A DNA stretch of 64,000 bases from NCBI GenBank assembly GCA_964035545.1, contig OZ037769.1, positions 1,596,501 through 1,660,500 of the forward strand, given 5' to 3'. Of this stretch, positions 1-11,520 are shown piece by piece. The stretch is from Bugula neritina. Taxonomy: Eukaryota; Bryozoa; Gymnolaemata; Cheilostomatida; Bugulidae. The number at the start of each line of letters is the position of its first letter. Within the stretch, counting starts at the first letter, position 1. Below the pieces are notes generated by a model, which was not told the origin of the DNA, ran no database searches, and worked only from the letters and a program-made list of their open reading frames with translations. A program made the translations under genes and the position numbers.

Positions 1-531
1 TTGTGTATTCTACATAAACCATAAACATTTCAATGACATTGCACAACATATTTTTATTTGTTACAAAGTATAACTAATTCTTAATAAACACAACTTTAGA
101 GTTCAGATATTTCTAACAAAAAATAAGTGCATTGACATTTTAGTATTTTGCTTATGCTGTGAAAGTAAGTCAATCAACTTACCTGTATAAGTTCTGTTTC
201 CCAAAAGGCAGACTTTGATAGATTTTTCCAAACACTAAAAAAACACACTGCTGAGCTGTATCTACTCCTTCGGCACATTGATTTAATGTTCTGGGAAGCA
301 AAGCTTTGTTACACTAAGCTTTGACAAAGCTAAGCAAAACTTAAAATAGCTGTTTTCATATATCTGTAAAAGGAACTAGGTTTGGCTTGGTTGTGGTTCA
401 ACAGTCATAAGGCTTATTTGTAAAGTTAGGAAGAGCACCTACTCCAAACTTCCCTTGTGCCATGTGTAGGTCCCTGTGCTACGTTTCTACTCACTGTAGA
501 TGATAAATACATAATAACCTCTTACTTGTAG
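1..531 (+). other. Intron upstream of the first visible ACBD5-like exon
   Basis: I see no convincing coding exon here. The stretch ends in a pyrimidine-rich acceptor (ttacttgtag) just before base 532, so it is read as an intron of the plus-strand gene whose 5' part lies outside the window. Around 390-470 there is a short tRNA/SINE-like patch (gttcaacagtcataaggctt ... aggaagagcacc) that may be repeat-derived, but it is too short to classify. Confidence 0.5.
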
Positions 532-1274
532 TTTCATTCCAACTACCGGAGAGGAGCAGAACCCCGTCCCCTACATCAGATGAAGTTAGTGAGAAACTGC
601 GCATGGCCCTTTTGAACATGCAGCAGGAAATAAGCTCACTGGAGCAAAGGTTAAAGGTCGTGGAGCAGATATCAGTCAGCCAAAGACGCCAGCAAATAGA
701 CCAAACCTCTAAATACATGGTAGGTCATCCTGTGGATGGTGTAAGGGGCATCTTCACTCCCACCCGCCAGACTGTGTTTTGTAGGAGACCTATGGGTTTT
801 ACAAATCTCATAAATGCCGTCATAATATCTTCACTTGTTTCATTTCTTCCAGTTTCTCACCAAGACAATAGCCAGCCACACTTCCACGACATCATGTATA
901 CTCCAAAGTTACTGTCAAGTAGATTGGTTTTATTCCTTTACAGAGATGGTGGCCTTTCCCTGGACTCCAGCCCAGAGCAGCCCTTGTGTTTCTGCTGTGG
1001 CCGGTGTTGGTGGCGTGGCTCTTCAGGTATGCAGCAAACAAAAGGTAAGTCCACCTGCTTTACCTAATATAAAGTGTTTAAAACAGTAGTTGTGTTCTCC
1101 ACTATTATATAAAGTAGTTTGTAGACCCGTAGGGCAGATGCCTCAGTCTATACCAACTGTAATAACTACATAAGTTTCATTTTTCACTCTGCATACACTG
1201 TAATAGTTTTTATGTTAACTACAGTGTTTTATAGTTGGATATATATGTCTTGTTCTTTTAGACGCAGGACGTAA
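532..1274 (+). CDS. ACBD5: Acyl-CoA-binding domain protein 5/4-like, C-terminal part (5' partial)
   Basis: Three last exons are read: 532-719, 944-1044 and 1262-1274 (stop 1272-1274), with matching phases and GT-AG borders. The first carries a Ser/Pro-rich stretch and then a coiled coil (RMALLNMQQEISSLEQRL). The second starts RWWPF, followed by a hydrophobic segment (ALVFLLWPVLVAWLF). The third adds a basic tail ending KRRRT. In ACBD5/ACBD4 the coiled coil, the WWPF motif and a single C-terminal membrane span with a basic tail form the tail anchor that places the protein in the peroxisomal membrane, facing the cytosol. There ACBD5 binds very-long-chain acyl-CoA and, through an FFAT motif, the ER protein VAP. 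The acyl-CoA-binding domain and any FFAT motif lie left of the window. ACBD4 and ACBD5 cannot be told apart from this part. AATAAA signals lie at 1517, 1539 and 1638. Confidence 0.85.
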
Positions 1275-2110
1275 CATGACTCATTTACAAACTATTTGGG
1301 TTTGAAATTACGGAGAGATGTGCTTCAATGACAATCGGAGTGATTTTCTAATTTATTCATCAATGCTCTGTATTGATTGTCGGAAACCTGGGAAAACACT
1401 CTATATATTTGTACTAATGTCAGGGAAATATTCCCTCTGAGGGATTATATCGATTCATTCCATAATAATAATGAAAATTTTCTGTAATTAGTTTTTTCTG
1501 CAAATTTTTGGTATTAATAAATCACTTGATATTAAATTTAATAAATACTGATGAAATTGCATTAAAACACAATGCAGGCCAGTTGATTTCATGTATTTAT
1601 TCTTCAAAATATCTCATACTTATTTATGTGAATTATAAATAAAAATAATTTTGCATAACATACAATTAAAATAAAACAATATAAATACAATAAATACATA
1701 ATCACCTTTTTCTCTTGTACAAATTTACTGCAATATTTATAATTAAATGATATATGCAGATTGATTAAAGGGAAAACGCACTTAGGAAATATCTAAAATA
1801 TGTCCACTATTCACTATGCTGCTACAAATGACTTGGCCGTGTAATTATATTTCTAACTTCCTCTTGGCTAACAGTCAACCAAAAATATAGAAGCGGCTAT
1901 GAATGCTTATACAGCACAACATTTTTGGCTAGAATTTATTGGTTTCCAGAAATTTCAGCTTTAGGCTTATGAGTTGTCTGCCTTTTAATTATCAAAGCTG
2001 AAGAAACTGTTCATTCTTTTAGTACACATACACATGGGGAAAGATCTTACAGCTGCCTACTAATGATTTGTCTTCCCTATTACTTGTTACTCCAGGATCT
2101 CTTGGTATAC
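1275..2110. other. Convergent 3' intergenic region, ACBD5-like / SMG7
   Basis: AT-rich sequence between the stop of the plus-strand ACBD5-like gene and the stop of the minus-strand SMG7 gene. It holds several AATAAA hexamers on the plus strand (1517, 1539, 1638). Probably both 3' UTRs; I see no ORF or RNA gene. Confidence 0.5.
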
Positions 2111-5100
2111 TCAAGAGTTGTCTTCTTTCAGCTGCTTATTCACTTGGTGTCTTTTCTGTTGCTCCTCGAGTAACTGAGCTAATGCAGATTTGTTTCCCCA
2201 AGTATTCTGTGAATTGAGACGTTACAAGACATAACGGGCAGAAAAATAAACACAATGCTGTTCTGTTTACCTAGATACAGTATTACCTGGTAACAGCAGC
2301 CAGCACCTAACATTCAACTACGTAATTCCCAAACATACTGATGATAGACCACAATTTCTCCTCAAATCTCACAATTGGAGAGAGTAAATCATGGCTAAGA
2401 AATACTGTGTATACAAAGATTAAACTGTGTACACCTACACACACTACACTTACACACACTACACCTACACACACTACACTTACACTACACTACCCTTACA
2501 CTACACTTACACACACTACACCACACCTACACACACTACACCTACACACACTACACTTACACTACACCTACACACACTACACCTACACACACTACACTTA
2601 CACACACTACACCTACACACACTACACCTACACACACTACACCTACACACATTACACCTACACACACTACACTTACACACACTACACTTACACACACTAC
2701 ACCACACCTACACACACTACACTTACACACACTACACTTACACACTACACTTACACACTACACTTACACACCCTACACTTACACACCCTACACTTACGTA
2801 CCTCAAGTCCGGCAGGTTGGTTATTGGTACTTGGCCAAACTGACGGGCTGCTGAGTCCCGCTGACAAAGCTCCGCTGCCGATGGGCATCATCGTTTCTCC
2901 TACAAGAAAGGTGATTTATAATTTAGCTATCTTTTTAAACAATCAAAATTTGAGAGCTCCACTAGCACATTACTCACAGCACATGTTTCTGTTTGTCACT
3001 CTCATAGCACACATTCCTACTTGTCACTCTCATAGCACACGTTCCTACTTGTTACCTTCATAACACATATACCTACTTTTCACCCTTATAGCACATGTTT
3101 CTGCTTGTCACTCTCATAGCATATATGTTCCTACATGTCACCCTCATAGCACATGTTTCTGTTTGTCACTCCCATAGCACATGTTCCTACATGTCACCCT
3201 TATAGCACATGTTTCTGCATGTCACCCGATTGCCAGTATCAAATTAGTTGGCTATCATTCAAAGCTAACAGCAAGGCTGAGTTTGGCCACAACTGTAGAC
3301 ACCAAAAGGGTTCAAAGGGGAGAGCTCAGATAGGACATCTCACCTATGCTGACATCACCGGCAGCGGTTGACACAGGTAGAGGAAATGTCGGACTAAACA
3401 AACTGTAACCACTTGTATGACCTTGACCTTGAGAGGAGAACACTGATGAGTCACTAGCGGAGAATTTCATCTGCAACAGCAGGAAGAACACAACTCCAAA
3501 CACTATTCATTTTCGAGTGAAAGAAAAACTTCACTATGAGAACGTAACAGAAATTAAAAATATTTCTTGCCCTCCGAACACTTTTAAACTGCTGAGTGTA
3601 CTTAGTTAGTTGCACGAGCATTCACTCTCTTATAGTAAAGTACTTCAGCAGATACTTTCCTGTGTTAGAAGCGTCGCGATAAGATTTTTAATCCACAGTA
3701 GAAAGTTTGAAAAAGTTTGTACTACGAGAAGAATATGTGAAGCAAACATACAGGCTGTAGGACAGGGTCAACCATACACGTGGACTCCATCAACTCCGCC
3801 ACAGTCCTGGACTTGCTACCTAGCTGAGATCCTATCACACCCTGACTAGTGACTGGACGAGGGGGAGAAGATAGCATCCTCATTTGACTGTGAGGCCCGG
3901 GTAAAAGCTCCTCTGCAAAATACATGAAATAGAAGACAACTCTATAAATTTAGAAAAACTATTCTTTGAAGCAACTTGGCAGCTCTCGGTGATGAGCTAC
4001 ACTACATAATACAACACTGAGTAACACACAAACATCACTGAATAACACATAGACATCACTGAGTAATATATAAGCATCACTGAGTAACATATAAGTATCA
4101 CTTAGTAACATATAAGCACCACTGAATAACATATAAGCATCACTTAGTAACATATAAGCATCACTTAGTAACATATAAGCACCACTGAATAACATATAAG
4201 CATCACTTAGTAACATATAAGCATCACATAGAAATTACCTGAGCTAGTAGCCTGTGAACCAGTAGCCTGTGACACTAGACCAAACGATGATAAATTAGGG
4301 GACGCTCTGACTGCGCCCACAACGGGGTTCATATCAGATTGAAATGAAGAATATGATGAAACTTTATCTAAAAGTGAGTTAAATAATATGGAAGCAATAA
4401 CTACGTGTGCACAGGTGAGTGTTTACCAGGTGAGAGTTACATAACTGCAACATTATTTTAGAGGCTTCTAGGCTATTCAATAAAGATCCGTTACATAACA
4501 GCTAACAGAGAGCAAACATAGAACTTGTCCTTCAAATATACACTAGAAATGTGCACCACTGAAGCAGTAACTCAAAGTGCAGCTCCACAAACAATAAATA
4601 CAACACACTAATCAGTCGTAGTCATGACAACACGATGCAAGGAGGCAGCGTATATTTACCGAGGCCGGCAGCGTATGAGCTCTCCGGGGTTGACGTGAGG
4701 CTGAAGGTGGAGGCGGGAGTCAGCGGCCAACTCGGAACGTCTTCTACCGGGTCTGAGAGAGTTGCGGCGGTGAGAGAGGTGGTGGAGGTGGAGGGTGAGC
4801 TCTCCTGAGACTGCAGGGCCTGGGGTGGATATACACAGGGAGTCAACTACACATACACAGGGTAAATAACTACACATATACAGAGAGGACAACTACAAAC
4901 AGGGGGGATAATCACACACAGGGAGACAATTACACATACACAGGGGGGATAACTACACATATACAGAGGGGATAACTACAAACAGGGGGATAATCACACA
5001 CAGGGAGGTAATTACACATACACAGGGGGGATAACTACACATATACAGTGGGGATAACTACAAACAGGGGGGATAATCACACACAGGGAGACAATTACAC

Positions 5101-8100
5101 ATACACAGGGGGGATAACTACACATATACAGAGGGGATAACTACAAACAGGGGGATAATCACACACAGGGAGGTAATTACACATACACAGGGGGGATAAC
5201 TACACATACACAGTGGGAATAACTATGCATATATAGGGGAGATAACTATGCAGATATAGGGAAGGTAACTACAAGCTGAATAAACAATGTTCCCAGTTAT
5301 TGCATAGACTAGAGAGACTGATATTAGCAGTGGGGTTGTGTGAAACTCACTGCTAATAGCAATGAATAAAAGAAAATACCTGAATTGCTACGTTTCTGTT
5401 TGCAGTCTTTCGTCTGGTTGGCTCGACTTTAATTGCTGTCGGAGCCGAGAAGATAATTTTGGTGTTCTTTGAGTTTGCCTTGTAGTCAAGGATATTCAGA
5501 CTGCAGCAAATTTACAGCATATGCAGTGACTAAAGACTTTAATGACTAGAAACTACGAAACTGCAATAAAAATGTTGGTTTAATAACCAATTTTTTTGCT
5601 TTACCATGAAAATAAATTTACAGTTTGCTCATTTACACTTATTTACACTGGCAGCTGAAACAGTCACCCATTCAATCCAACACAAATGCTGCCCAGCTCA
5701 AATATTCACTCAAATGAAAGGAGTTACCTCACCTCGGATATTTCTCTGTAAGCGTCTTGCCGAGTTCAACAAGACGCTTACATCTGAGTCGAGTCACGTC
5801 TGCTGAGTCTATTCTCAAGTTTTGAATTAAATCTAAAAAATTGTAACAAAACACTTTGAAAAAATCATTTCAGAGCTTCAGCCTACTAAAAATTATCTCC
5901 AAGTTTTGAATCTTCACAAATTAAACTTTTCCTTCAATGTTTTCTAAATTAAACAATTTTTATGATTAATATGTATAAATTTTGAGAACAAAATTTAAAA
6001 AAATTTAATTCTTACTAAAATCCAATTTTTCGTGACCCTCGCTGAGGGGCAGGAAACACCTCAGCTCCACGTCTTCCGGAAGGGGACATAACTCCCACTT
6101 TGACAGATCAAAAGTGTTGGCATCCTTGCAGTGACTTTGTATAGCATTCAGTAACTTAGCTAGACTCAACCAACACCTGAATGCATGTAACAAGAGTAGC
6201 GGAGAGTGAGAAGGATCACAAGATAGGTATGAGCAAGAATAGAGTAGTTGGTGGAACACTAGTTCGAGGTACTCGAATCTAACTCGGTGAATCTACACAA
6301 CACTATGAGCGAGATCTATATAGCAGAGTTCAAGTGAAACGTATTATAAGTGGTATGTGGCAGCATTCACTTTGGTTATTGTGATGAAAAAAGCCGAACG
6401 ATTTTCCTCGATAAATTGAATAATAAGTGACTTCAAGTTCAAAACTATCAAATCAAACCAAATCTTATAAACATTTTCTAATATAAACTAGTTTTTCTAT
6501 AACATAACTAAGTGACAAAACATAATATTAGCTGCAATGATTATTATTCTACACAGTGCCCCCCCCCCCTAAGTATCCTTTCAACTCCCCCTAGGGGTTC
6601 TAGTGCCCCATGTCTATGCTTTGTATTATAATATTAATAAGACACAGTAAACTGATACACCATATAATATAACTTATAAGTGCAAGGACAGACCTGTGAT
6701 TCTTCAGGACGCCATTCGACAAGTAGCCTTCTCTGTAGATCAGCCAGTCAAGAATGACCTTGACATTTGACAAGGTCGCGTGCTCTCTCACATTATACTT
6801 CTGCGCTTGAGTGGTCATGGCCTCCAGTATTCCAGCTGCATCATGGCAAATTATTTACAGAAACATACCGGGTTGTTGGTCAACAAAATATAGAAAGTGT
6901 TTTTAACATTTTCTGTAGGAAGGTCAAGGTAAAGTGATGTTATGTAAGACCACATGGCATAGTTTAGAGAAGAATAAAACATGACCAAAAGTTATGAATA
7001 GTCAGTACTTAATCTACATTAGTAGAGGAAGTCCACATCTCTATCACACATACTCTATGATACAGTGTAGTGGATCTCAAGCCTTCTAGTAGCATCAACA
7101 TTACCAGGTAACAGAATATCTGCGAGTCTAACCAGTCAAACATGAACACAGTTATACCATGTTGCATACGACAACTTAATTTGAAAGTTGTCGACCTTCT
7201 ACAGCTGATAATTTATCTAGTTGGCCAGAAAAGAACAATGAAACATCTCCAAACGCAGCTCCTAGCTCTCTACACATCCTCCATTCCATCTTATAAGTAC
7301 TACATACTCACCAATGAATGTAACAACCACATCCCGGAAATGTCTTTCATCTTCTGTGAGAGAGTCATCTCCCCCAGTATCGTCAATGTGAGACAAGGTA
7401 AATATGCTGATTACTACCATGTGGTACATGTTCTGTGCAGTAAGTAGGGAGAAGATGGTGGGAGAGGAAACACACCTACACAGTAACTCTGATATCTTGC
7501 TCGCCTTCTCCTTGTCTACAATAGTGTGTATTACAATAAGCTGTAGATCTCAATGTATGCTTTGCTATCTATGATACACTCTGTCTATATATAGGGTGAC
7601 ACAGCACCAAGGTTCCCTCTAGAGAAAGACAAACATTTCCCCTCCCCTCTGCCAAATAACTGAGACTGTAACATCAGATGTAAATCCTCCAATAGTATAG
7701 AAAAGAAGAGAATGCCTTTTATTGGTCATTAAACTAAGTCCATTAGTCTATACAGTCCGCAGTCAGTATCTAACAGCTCTTGTACAGCTTAAAGAAGAGG
7801 GAGGCATGCGTGCAGCCAGTAAAAATGCCACAGTTGAAAGAAATTGGCAAGATAACAACTCCTTCCTAAGTTGTATCATGTACAATGTGTAACATCAGCT
7901 CCACGATACAACATGCAATGCATTTTCACTCACAACTCCCCCCACTAACACCTGCCCTGGGGAGAACCTCAGAGCACTAACAGCAGTCGTAGGAATGGAG
8001 TGCAACCAGATAACTATGGTGTAATGAACAGGTTGGCAGGTTTGGTAAGAAAACATACCTGTCTCCAGGTGAACCAGAGACTGGAGGTAGATGAATGCAG

Positions 8101-10548
8101 TGATGACCTCCGTGTGGGTCCACTTGTTCTTGGAGATGAAGCTGTGAAGACAAGAATGTGTATATATGTAGTCTGTGTGCGTATAGCTTTACATTTATTG
8201 CTATTAAATATCTATAATGAAAATGAAGCAAATAGAAAAATAAAATCAATGGAATAATTTTAAAATGCTGTCAATTAATTCATAAAATTTGCAGACTACT
8301 CTCAACTACTAACTAAGACTACTCTCAACTACTAACTAAGACTACTCTCCACTACTAACTAAGACTACTCTCCACTACTAACTAAGACTACTCTCAACTA
8401 CTAACTAAGACCACTCTCTACTACTAACTTGGTATTCTCGCACTCCTTGACCTGCTTGGAGTAAAGTTTCTCCAAGTTTGTCGGTGCCACAGGAAACGGA
8501 GAGCGAACCGCGATGCTTCGGATATAGTAATACGCGATTGCCAACTTGTTTGACCTTGAAGAGCAGAGTATCGCCAGCTGGTTGTAAGGTTGACCTGAGT
8601 GACAGGGAAACTCAGTTATAAGATATGACAAGCATTGGTTAGGCTGGTCTAATTTACCTTTCTTAGCTACACATTATTTGAGCAAAGTCTATCATTCAAA
8701 TAGGACAAGAATTTATAAAGAAAATTTTGTGAAACGTGTATTTGTAGAATGTTTACATGAAATCAGTTGATACCTAATTTGCTAAGCCCAGTCTATCATG
8801 CGCGCACACACACAACATAGACACACACACACACACACACAACATGCACACACACAACATAGACACACACAACATGCACACACACAACATAGACACACAC
8901 ACAACATGGACACACACAACATGCGCACAGTGTTATAACTCTCTTACCATTGGATGGCACGTATCTAGCTGCAAGGTTGTAGAAGTTCTCAGCCAATGAA
9001 ATCTTTGGCAAATAGCGAGCTAAAAACAGAGTAGATAAAACAAAGTAGATAAATCAGGCATAAATCTTTCCCCACAAATTAATACTGTAGAATAAGATGT
9101 TCATAAAACCCAGTGAACCGAACTTACCGATATCACCCAAATGAACGAGACAATACTGACATATGTACATGCTGGACGTTCTGCTGGGGGTTCTAGACTG
9201 AGATCTCTTGCTCTGCTCAGATCGGCCTGAAATCAACAGACAAATAAAAGCAGACAACTCCGGATAGAGCACACAACTCCCTCCCCATAAACATTGTATT
9301 CAATTGCTAACCTTGGATGATTCCAAATGATGAGTGTTTTCTCCTGAAGTGAGGGTGGAGGTGGAACGTCTCGCAGATGTCTTCCAGTAACTGCAACACA
9401 AGAAAACTTTTTACACCAGAAAGCTGGGAATGATCAAATCTATCCTACAGGGAATAACTTATAGTAGAAGCTACTAATGATTTCTAGCATGAAGCATTAC
9501 TGTTTAGTTACTATGCATAGTGTATACACACCATGCTCTTTACAGAGCCTTACATTGCAAACCATAAACGAATTAAATAGGTTCCAAGTTGTCCAAAAGA
9601 CAAATATAACTACTATGAGAATATTTTTGCTAAAATAAACATGTTTACAGAAGTTTTGTATTTATACACAAATTAAAGTACATGTAATAAATTATTGTCT
9701 ACAAGCAAAATGTTTGCATAAAAATAACGGAAACAAAACTACCGGTACTGAAAATACCTGGATGTAGAAACCGAGGGCATTCTCCAGGAAGAGATTGTAG
9801 TCAGCTTGAATCTCGGCTCGCTTTGTGTTTGACGACTTCACTTGCCTCGCTTGTTGAAACGAAGTTATTTGAGCTTTAAACGCAAAGTTCCACCTAGATA
9901 TGATATTATGTGGACACGCATGATATTATAGACAAAGGTGATATTATATAGCAATTATAGATTTTTTAAAACATTTCATTGAAAGTTTGATACTTCACTC
10001 ATGATTTATGATTAAAAGGTTGTGAACATCTTTTGTTGAACGATACTTTGACCTACAGTGAGGTTAGTTTAGTTGTGCAAAAATTTGAGATTAACTTTAC
10101 GACTAAACACAGCAGTCCATTATAAATTATAAGCAAAATTTAACACAATTTCTCCAGGAGAAATCAACAGTTTGGATGAAATTGATAGAAACTGTGCATA
10201 TAATCTGGTAACCAAGCACTTACAAATCTGTTTCTATTTTCATATCTAGAGCTGCTTCCAGGTTGTTGAGCAGAACGTTGCGACATAACGTCTGCAGTCT
10301 TTGTCTTAGCAGCATAAACTCCGGTTTAAGCAGCTGTTCGTGAGAGTCATTATTAGCCGAGTCAGCATTGTCCGACGACGAAATATTCGACAGATGGTTC
10401 TTGATATCACTGATGTCTCTATTAACACACCAGTTGTCATATTAGCTACTGTATCTCTAGACATCATGTGACATTAGCAGATATAATTCAGCACTTTCAA
10501 ATGTTTGGAAAATCATACTAACCTGAAACTATCAGCTGTAGGCACCAT
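2111..10548 (-). CDS. SMG7: SMG7 / EST1C nonsense-mediated mRNA decay factor, 20 coding exons
   Basis: Exons in transcript order: 10523-10548 (ATG 10546-10548), 10224-10418, 9758-9893, 9312-9390, 9128-9226, 8948-9019, 8429-8594, 8059-8141, 7476-7515 (40 nt), 7312-7406, 6694-6835, 6016-6176, 5733-5808, 5380-5500, 4660-4819, 4239-4367, 3752-3912, 3344-3470, 2802-2899, 2111-2206. The lengths sum to 2262 nt (753 aa plus stop) with all phases compatible. Recognisable blocks are LWNFAFKAQIT (about residue 74), ICQYCLVHLGDI (about 167-178), VPSNGQPYNQLAIL (about 199), SIAVRSPFPVAPTNL, and PLPEDVELRCFLPL with LDFS (about 410). These make up the 14-3-3-like and helical-repeat EST1 module. SMG7 binds phosphorylated UPF1 and recruits decay enzymes in the cytoplasm. 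The C-terminal third is Ser/Thr/Pro-rich and shorter than in vertebrate SMG7 (about 1100 aa). The exon 13 acceptor could instead give 5802; either keeps the frame. Several introns carry minisatellites. Confidence 0.92.
2432..2797. repeat. 15-bp-type minisatellite (acacactacacctac)
   Basis: More than 20 imperfect copies of a unit close to acacactacacctac, with ctt/cct variation, in the last SMG7 intron. On the minus strand the array starts directly at the exon 19 donor: GAG/GTACGTAAGTGTAGG is followed by copies of gtgtgtaagtgtag, so each unit resembles the donor. Long ORFs through it are repeat artefacts. Confidence 0.9.
2965..3225. repeat. Intronic repeat of about 28 bp (agcacatgtttctg...)
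   Basis: About nine degenerate copies of a unit containing catagcacatgttcctac and tgtcaccct. It lies in the SMG7 intron between exons 18 and 19, about 115 nt from the exon 18 donor. Confidence 0.8.
3990..4236. repeat. 21-bp minisatellite (agtaacatataagcatcact)
   Basis: About ten copies of a 21-bp unit with variants (atcact/accact). On the minus strand it begins within a few bases of the SMG7 exon 16 donor at 4237-4238. Confidence 0.85.
4840..5270. repeat. Compound minisatellite, higher-order period of about 82 bp
   Basis: Short blocks such as ggggataactacacatata, ggggataatcacacacag and ggaggtaattacacatac alternate in a larger repeat seen about four times. It lies in the SMG7 intron between exons 14 and 15, ending about 20 nt from the exon 15 acceptor. 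Confidence 0.85.
8286..8426. repeat. 23-bp minisatellite abutting the SMG7 exon 7 donor
   Basis: Six copies of gactactctcaactactaa-ctaa. On the minus strand the exon 7 donor (CCAA/GTTAGTAG at 8427-8428) is the edge of the array, and each unit repeats the GTTAGTAG sequence, so every copy is a potential decoy donor. Confidence 0.85.
8800..8930. repeat. CA-rich microsatellite (acacacaacatgcac)
   Basis: Mixed (CA)n and acacaacatg/acacaacatag units in the intron after SMG7 exon 6, beginning about 18 nt from the donor at 8946-8947. Confidence 0.85.
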
Positions 10549-11520
10549 TTTATCCGCACACAATTCTAAAACAAGCACTCTATTTTCAGTACCAACTAGA
10601 TCCTACAGTCTGCAACAAACCCAAATCTTTAATTTAGCCATTATTTGAAAAACGCTATAATAGATCTTGAAGCACACAAGTAGAATTCAGTTTTTACACA
10701 TCATTAATAATATCGATATTCGATATCATAATCACTAAATTTAAAGATTAATTTTAAACGACAAATTTAATAATTATCAGCATGATATTCAGTTTCACTC
10801 ATTCACTGACACTATCACTATGGGCGAACTATACTTATATGAATATCGGATTACTATTAGTATTATAATTAGTATTACTATTGGTATTAGAAATCACTTA
10901 AAATGCTAACACTAGGCCTAGCGGTAGCAGTGGCAGTAGCTTTAGCCGACTTACTACTTACTACCTAGGCTTCAAGTCTAAGTGATATCGAAATTTACTA
11001 ACTCTAAATCACTTAGTAACTTACAGTGAAGGTGACTGTTATTCAGTGTCATTGACTTTGTCATCGTGAGTTCACTCTTAAAGTTAAAGTTAAAGTTAAA
11101 CTTAAAGTTAAACTTAAAGCTCAAAGTTTTTGCTGAATGATATTTGGTGAGCAAACATTTATTTAAAATAATTAGGCAAGTAGACAAAATAGCCCGTTAC
11201 GTTTAAGCAATAGTACAATTATAGCAACAGCTACATACCCTGTATTGTTTATGAGGTCACGAAAAAAGTTGAAAGTAAAATAAAAATCACAACTTTATCG
11301 TCTTTTCGATTTTTGTGACAAAATGAAATAATGGAACGTACAAAAATTACTCTTAAAATTTACATAAGTTAATAAAAAAAATATTTTTTGTTAAAAAAAA
11401 ATTATTTATAAAAATATAAAAAAATTAACATATAATTTTAAAAAAAATTTTAACAACATCTTTGCCTTTTTAAGATTATAAATAAATTTTGGAAACGAGA
11501 CGTTGCTAGTGTCTACAAAG
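10549..11520. promoter_or_regulatory. Divergent intergenic region between SMG7 and STKLD1-like start codons
   Basis: The two start codons (minus 10546-10548 and plus 11521) point away from each other across about 970 bp with no other gene. The stretch probably holds both 5' UTRs and a shared or paired promoter. A short aaagttaaagtta repeat lies at 11075-11125 and a very A/T-rich block at 11340-11460. I find no clear TATA box or initiator to assign a transcription start. Confidence 0.4.

Noticed and set aside
2341-3063. Long plus-strand ORF rich in THYTYT repeats
   Set aside because: Produced by the 15-bp minisatellite in an SMG7 intron; no domain and inconsistent with the SMG7 exons on the other strand.
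7142-7447. 101-codon plus-strand ORF
   Set aside because: Overlaps SMG7 exon 10 on the opposite strand and is its shadow.
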